Assembly: GCA_002403295.1 (NCBI GenBank)
Contig: DHHN01000211.1
Coordinates: forward strand, 19,101 to 27,141
Reading direction: 5' to 3'
DNA from: a bacterium UBP1_UBA4771
Lineage (GTDB): Bacteria > Krumholzibacteriota > Krumholzibacteriia > Krumholzibacteriales > Krumholzibacteriaceae
Length of the DNA stretch: 8,041 nt
Shown here piece by piece: positions 5,704 through 8,041 of this stretch; position 1 is the stretch's first letter, and the number at the start of each line of letters is the position of its first letter. The notes under the pieces were generated by a model. It was given only the letters and a program-made list of their open reading frames with translations, was not told where the DNA came from and did no database searches. The translations under genes were made by a program, and so were the position numbers.

Positions 5704-6459
5704 ATGATCACCGTCTCGAACGTTCGCAAGCATTTCAAGGACGTGCGCGCCGTCGACGGCGTGACGCTCGAGTTCGCGAAGGGCTCCTACGTGGCGCTGC
5801 TCGGCCCGAACGGCGCCGGCAAGACGACCCTCGTCGAGATGATCGAGGGGATCCAGAAGCCCGACAGCGGCGAGATCCGCATCCTCGGGCGCGGCTGGGC
5901 GCGCGACGAGCGCTACCTTCGCGGCGTCCTCGGCGTCGCCCTGCAGGAGACGAATTTCATCGACAAGATCACGGTCGGCGAGACGCTCGACCTCTTCGCG
6001 AGCTTCTTCGGGCGCGGCCGCGACGCGGCGCCGCGCATCCTCGAGCTCATCCGGCTCACCGAGAAGCGCCGCAGCTACGTCATGAACCTCTCGCACGGCA
6101 TGCGGCAGCGCCTGAGCCTCGGCATCGCGCTCATCAACGATCCCGAAATTCTCATCCTCGACGAGCCCACGACGGGGCTCGATCCGAACGCGCGCCGCGA
6201 GGTCTGGGACGTGCTCCGCGGCCTGCGCTCCCGCGGCACATCGCTCCTCCTCACGACGCACTACATGGAGGAGGCGGAAACCCTCTGCGACGACATCGTC
6301 ATCATGGACCGCGGCAGGGTGCTCGCGCGCGGGACGATCGACGAGCTCGCCGCGCGGTACGGCGACGAGGCGAGAACGGTGCGGCGGCGGCGGGAGAGCC
6401 GGGCCGTCAGCCTCGACGACATCTTCGTGGCGCTCACGGGAAGGCATCTCGATGAATAG
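5704..6459 (+). CDS. ABC-2 type transporter, ATP-binding subunit
   Basis: Predicted 251-aa cytoplasmic ATPase that powers export by the permease encoded next to it. Visible: Walker A GPNGAGKT (34-41), Q-loop Gln81 in GVALQET, the signature region NLSHGMRQRLSLG (128-140), Walker B ILILDEP (149-155) with catalytic Glu154, D-loop GLD (158-160) and H-loop His186 in TTHYMEE. The signature pentapeptide is LSHGM instead of LSGGQ, a variation met in drug/polysaccharide-exporter-like ATPases; Ser130 is kept. I chose the ATG at 5704 because MITVSNVRKHF is the usual family beginning. A GTG at 5638 overlapping the menG stop would add a 22-residue tail encoded by the hairpin and palindrome. A GTG at 5695 is another option, and neither start has a clear Shine-Dalgarno. 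Its 3' end overlaps the permease start by 8 bp, which indicates translational coupling. Substrate is unknown. Confidence 0.94.
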   Translation: MITVSNVRKHFKDVRAVDGVTLEFAKGSYVALLGPNGAGKTTLVEMIEGIQKPDSGEIRILGRGWARDERYLRGVLGVALQETNFIDKITVGETLDLFASFFGRGRDAAPRILELIRLTEKRRSYVMNLSHGMRQRLSLGIALINDPEILILDEPTTGLDPNARREVWDVLRGLRSRGTSLLLTTHYMEEAETLCDDIVIMDRGRVLARGTIDELAARYGDEARTVRRRRESRAVSLDDIFVALTGRHLDE

Positions 6460-7552
6460 GGCGTTCCGCAACCTCGTCGCGCTCCAGTTCAAGGAGTTCT
6501 TCCGCGAGCCGGAGATCATCTTCTGGGCCTTCGTCCTGCCGATCGTCCTCGCGTGGCTTCTCGGCGTCGCGATCGGATCGAGCAACGGCCTCACGCGGAC
6601 GGTCGGCGCGGTCGAGAGCGACGAGGCGCCCCGGGAATACTGGGAGGAGTGGATCGCGAACGCGCAGGCGGCGCTCGCGGCGGCGGCGCCCGATACGGCG
6701 GCTGCCGGCGAGGGCGCCAGGGACGACGCAGGCGGCATCTCGTTCCGCGTTTTATCGCGCGACGAGGCGATTCTCGCCCTGAAAAAGGGGAAGATATCGC
6801 TCTTCGTCGAGCGCGGGCCGGCGGGGGAGGGGGTGCGCTACTCCTTCGACCCGCGGAACGGCGAGGCGCGCATGACCCACCTCCTCGTCGAGAGCGCGCT
6901 CGGCGGCGGGGGCGCGGCCACGGGAAACACCGTCGCCGCTCTCGAGGTGCAGGGGACGCGCTACATCGATTACCTCGTCCCGGGGCTTCTCGCCATGGAC
7001 ATCATGAGCTCGGTTCTCTGGGGCATCGGCTGGGTGCTCATCGAGATCCGCATCAAGAAGCTCCTGCGGCGGATGGCGGCGACCCCGATGCACAAGTCGA
7101 TGTTCCTCTTCTCCCACTTCACGGCGCGCCTCATCGTGAATGCGATCGAGTTTCTCGCGCTCTTCCTCTTCGCGCGCTGGTACTTCGGGGTCAGGGTGCA
7201 GGGGAGCGTGCCGGCTCTCGTCGCGGTCTTCATCGCCGGCAGCGTGGCGTTCACCGGCATCGCGATCTTCGTCTCCTCGCGCACCGCCAATCCCCGCGTC
7301 GGAAACGGGCTCATCAACGCCGTCACCTTCCCGATGATGCTGCTGTCCGGTATCTTCTTCAGTTACAATCAGTTTCCCGAATGGTCCATAAAGTTCGTCA
7401 AGGTCCTTCCGCTCACGATGCTCGCCGACGCCATGCGGAGCATATTCAACGAAGGGGCGGGCTTCGCCGAGGTCGGCGTTCCCGCCCTGATACTCGTGGC
7501 TGTAGGCTGCGTGTTCTTCGCGGCGGGCATGAAGATGTACAAATGGTACTGA
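6452..7552 (+). CDS. ABC-2 type transporter permease
   Basis: Predicted 366-aa integral membrane subunit of the exporter. Architecture: a short cytoplasmic amphipathic start (FKEFFREPEIIFW, 13-25), one transmembrane helix at about 23-42, a large extracytoplasmic region at about 43-170, then about five more helices (about 175-197, 221-244, 253-274, 286-305 and 342-361) ending in MKMYKWY. This is the ABC2_membrane_3-like layout (1 TM, soluble domain, 5 TM). The cytoplasmic loop RIKKLLRRMAATPMHKSMF (200-218) between helices is characteristic of the family. The soluble domain carries an Ala/Gly-rich linker at about 71-95. The ATG lies inside the end of the ATPase gene, with GGGAAGG (6438-6444) as Shine-Dalgarno 7 nt upstream. 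Together the two genes make one half-transporter each, expected to dimerise. Nothing nearby names the substrate; lipid, drug or polymer export are all possible. Confidence 0.93.
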   Translation: MNRAFRNLVALQFKEFFREPEIIFWAFVLPIVLAWLLGVAIGSSNGLTRTVGAVESDEAPREYWEEWIANAQAALAAAAPDTAAAGEGARDDAGGISFRVLSRDEAILALKKGKISLFVERGPAGEGVRYSFDPRNGEARMTHLLVESALGGGGAATGNTVAALEVQGTRYIDYLVPGLLAMDIMSSVLWGIGWVLIEIRIKKLLRRMAATPMHKSMFLFSHFTARLIVNAIEFLALFLFARWYFGVRVQGSVPALVAVFIAGSVAFTGIAIFVSSRTANPRVGNGLINAVTFPMMLLSGIFFSYNQFPEWSIKFVKVLPLTMLADAMRSIFNEGAGFAEVGVPALILVAVGCVFFAAGMKMYKWY

Positions 7553-7554
7553 CG

Positions 7555-7578
7555 GCCGCCGGCGCGGCGCGCGGCGGC
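7555..7578 (+). terminator. GC hairpin after the ABC permease (weak terminator candidate)
   Basis: GCCGCCG (7555-7561) pairs perfectly with CGGCGGC (7572-7578) around a 10-nt loop, starting 3 nt after the permease stop. No T-run follows; the downstream sequence is mixed. The 11-mer GGCGCGGCGCG occurs at 7561-7571 and again at 7594-7604. Given the base composition this may be chance, but a transcript end is expected before the separate promoter that follows. Confidence 0.35.
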
Positions 7579-7620
7579 GGATCGATCGTTCCCGGCGCGG
7601 CGCGGCGCTCATAGTCGATG

Positions 7621-7650
7621 TTGCAGCCGCGGGGCGGGCGCTGCTATATT
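7621..7650 (+). promoter_or_regulatory. Sigma70-like promoter of the 3'-terminal exported-protein gene
   Basis: TTGCAG (7621-7626) and TATATT (7645-7650) are separated by 18 nt. These match the sigma70 -35 and -10 consensus at four and five of six bases respectively, and stand out in very GC-rich surroundings. The expected transcription start, 7 nt after the -10, is the A of the ATG at 7657, which would make the mRNA leaderless. Confidence 0.6.
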
Positions 7651-7656
7651 CCGACC

Positions 7657-8041
7657 ATGCTCGTACGGCGGCTCGCGACCCTCGCATTCATACTCGGCTC
7701 GCTTATCGCGGCGCCCCGGCATGTCCGCGCGGCGGAGATCGATTCCACGGCCGCCCGCGTGGATCCGCTCTCCCGCGAAGGCGCGCTCAGGGTCTACCTC
7801 GAGGGATACTCGTCGAGCTACGTGAAGGACAACATCCCCTTCGTGAACTACGTCCGCGACGCCCGCGCAGCCGATCTCCACATCATCGTGAGCTATATCG
7901 GCACGGGCTCGGGCGGCGGGGAATACAGCATCGAGCTGCTGGGGCGCGGGCGGTTCGCCGGCATGAGCGATACGCTTCGCTACTTCTCGGGTCCGACCGA
8001 GATCGGGGACGATACGAAACAGGCCGTCGTGCGCACTCTCA
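7657..8041 (+). CDS. Exported protein of unknown function, N-terminal part (runs off the window)
   Basis: An open frame of 128 codons runs without a stop to the window edge. It starts with MLVRRLATLAFILGSLIAA, a clear Sec signal peptide with a likely cleavage after ARA (about residue 25). The mature part shows VYLEGYSSSYVKDNIPFVNY (46-65), VRDARAADLHIIVSYIGTGS (66-85), GGGEYSIELLGRGRFAGM (86-103) and DTLRYFSGPTEIGDDT (105-120). From memory, this resembles a family of uncharacterised exported proteins of FCB-group bacteria, in which a segment with I-F-V-N-Y-V-R-D and A-VH-----T-GGGEY precedes a probable outer-membrane barrel; that link is recall, not a search. Codon use matches the neighbours. 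The ATG at 7657 puts the signal peptide at the N-terminus. An in-frame ATG at 7618 would add 13 residues and bury the promoter, and an in-frame TAG lies at 7612. No Shine-Dalgarno is visible. Confidence 0.8.
   Translation, partial: MLVRRLATLAFILGSLIAAPRHVRAAEIDSTAARVDPLSREGALRVYLEGYSSSYVKDNIPFVNYVRDARAADLHIIVSYIGTGSGGGEYSIELLGRGRFAGMSDTLRYFSGPTEIGDDTKQAVVRTL

Noticed and set aside
5452..6738. 428-codon minus-strand open frame opposite menG and the ABC ATPase
   Set aside because: The ATPase motifs on the plus strand are complete; the reverse translation has no recognisable domain.
7591..7610. GC-rich repeat run (GGCGCGGCGCGGCGC) before the last gene
   Set aside because: It is a short low-complexity tract consistent with base composition; it is not a tandem repeat of clear unit number nor a CRISPR-like array.
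7609..7881. 90-codon minus-strand frame over the start of the last gene
   Set aside because: The plus strand has a promoter, a signal peptide and an uninterrupted frame; the minus frame has no motif or ribosome-binding site.

Overview
This is a GC-rich (by eye well above 60%) bacterial chromosomal window with tightly packed, mostly single-domain genes. The gene set is an exported serpin, a menaquinone-type methyltransferase, Obg, an ABC-2 exporter, a small lipoprotein and an exported protein of unknown function. It suggests a Gram-negative-type bacterium of the FCB or candidate-phylum kind (Eisenbacteria, Krumholzibacteriota or Gemmatimonadota-like). That placement is inference from codon habit and gene content, because no rRNA or other phylogenetic marker beyond obg is present. 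No tRNA, rRNA, CRISPR array, insertion sequence or integrase was seen.

Layout: (1) 1-467 is the 3' end of a PLP-dependent class I aminotransferase, followed by a textbook intrinsic terminator (498-532). (2) 538-1935 encodes a GlcD-type FAD-linked dehydrogenase. It is followed 19 nt later by the GTPase gene obg (1955-2953); the two look co-transcribed. (3) An all-GC hairpin separates obg from a convergent gene on the minus strand (2999-4237), which encodes an exported serpin with an inhibitory-type hinge. (4) A relatively AT-rich divergent intergenic region (4238-4401) faces the serpin one way and a small lipoprotein (4402-4923) the other. The lipoprotein runs on into menG/ubiE (4949-5641). 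(5) A strong hairpin and an overlapping 14-bp palindrome lie between menG and a two-gene ABC-2 transporter (ATPase 5704-6459, permease 6452-7552, overlapping by 8 bp). (6) After a short GC-rich spacer, a clear sigma70-like promoter lies so close to the next ATG (7657) that the transcript is predicted to be leaderless. That gene encodes an exported protein of unknown function and runs off the window's right edge.

Working together: glcD and obg form one small transcription unit, lipoprotein and menG a second, and the ABC pair a third, perhaps with its own control. The serpin is a single-gene unit. It probably acts in the periplasm or outside the cell against a protease, and it shares a control region with the lipoprotein. 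I see no strong case for a wholly new multi-gene system. The items most worth following are the serpin/lipoprotein divergent pair, the hairpin plus palindrome before the ABC genes, the terminator abutting the glcD-like start, and the leaderless exported gene of unknown function.
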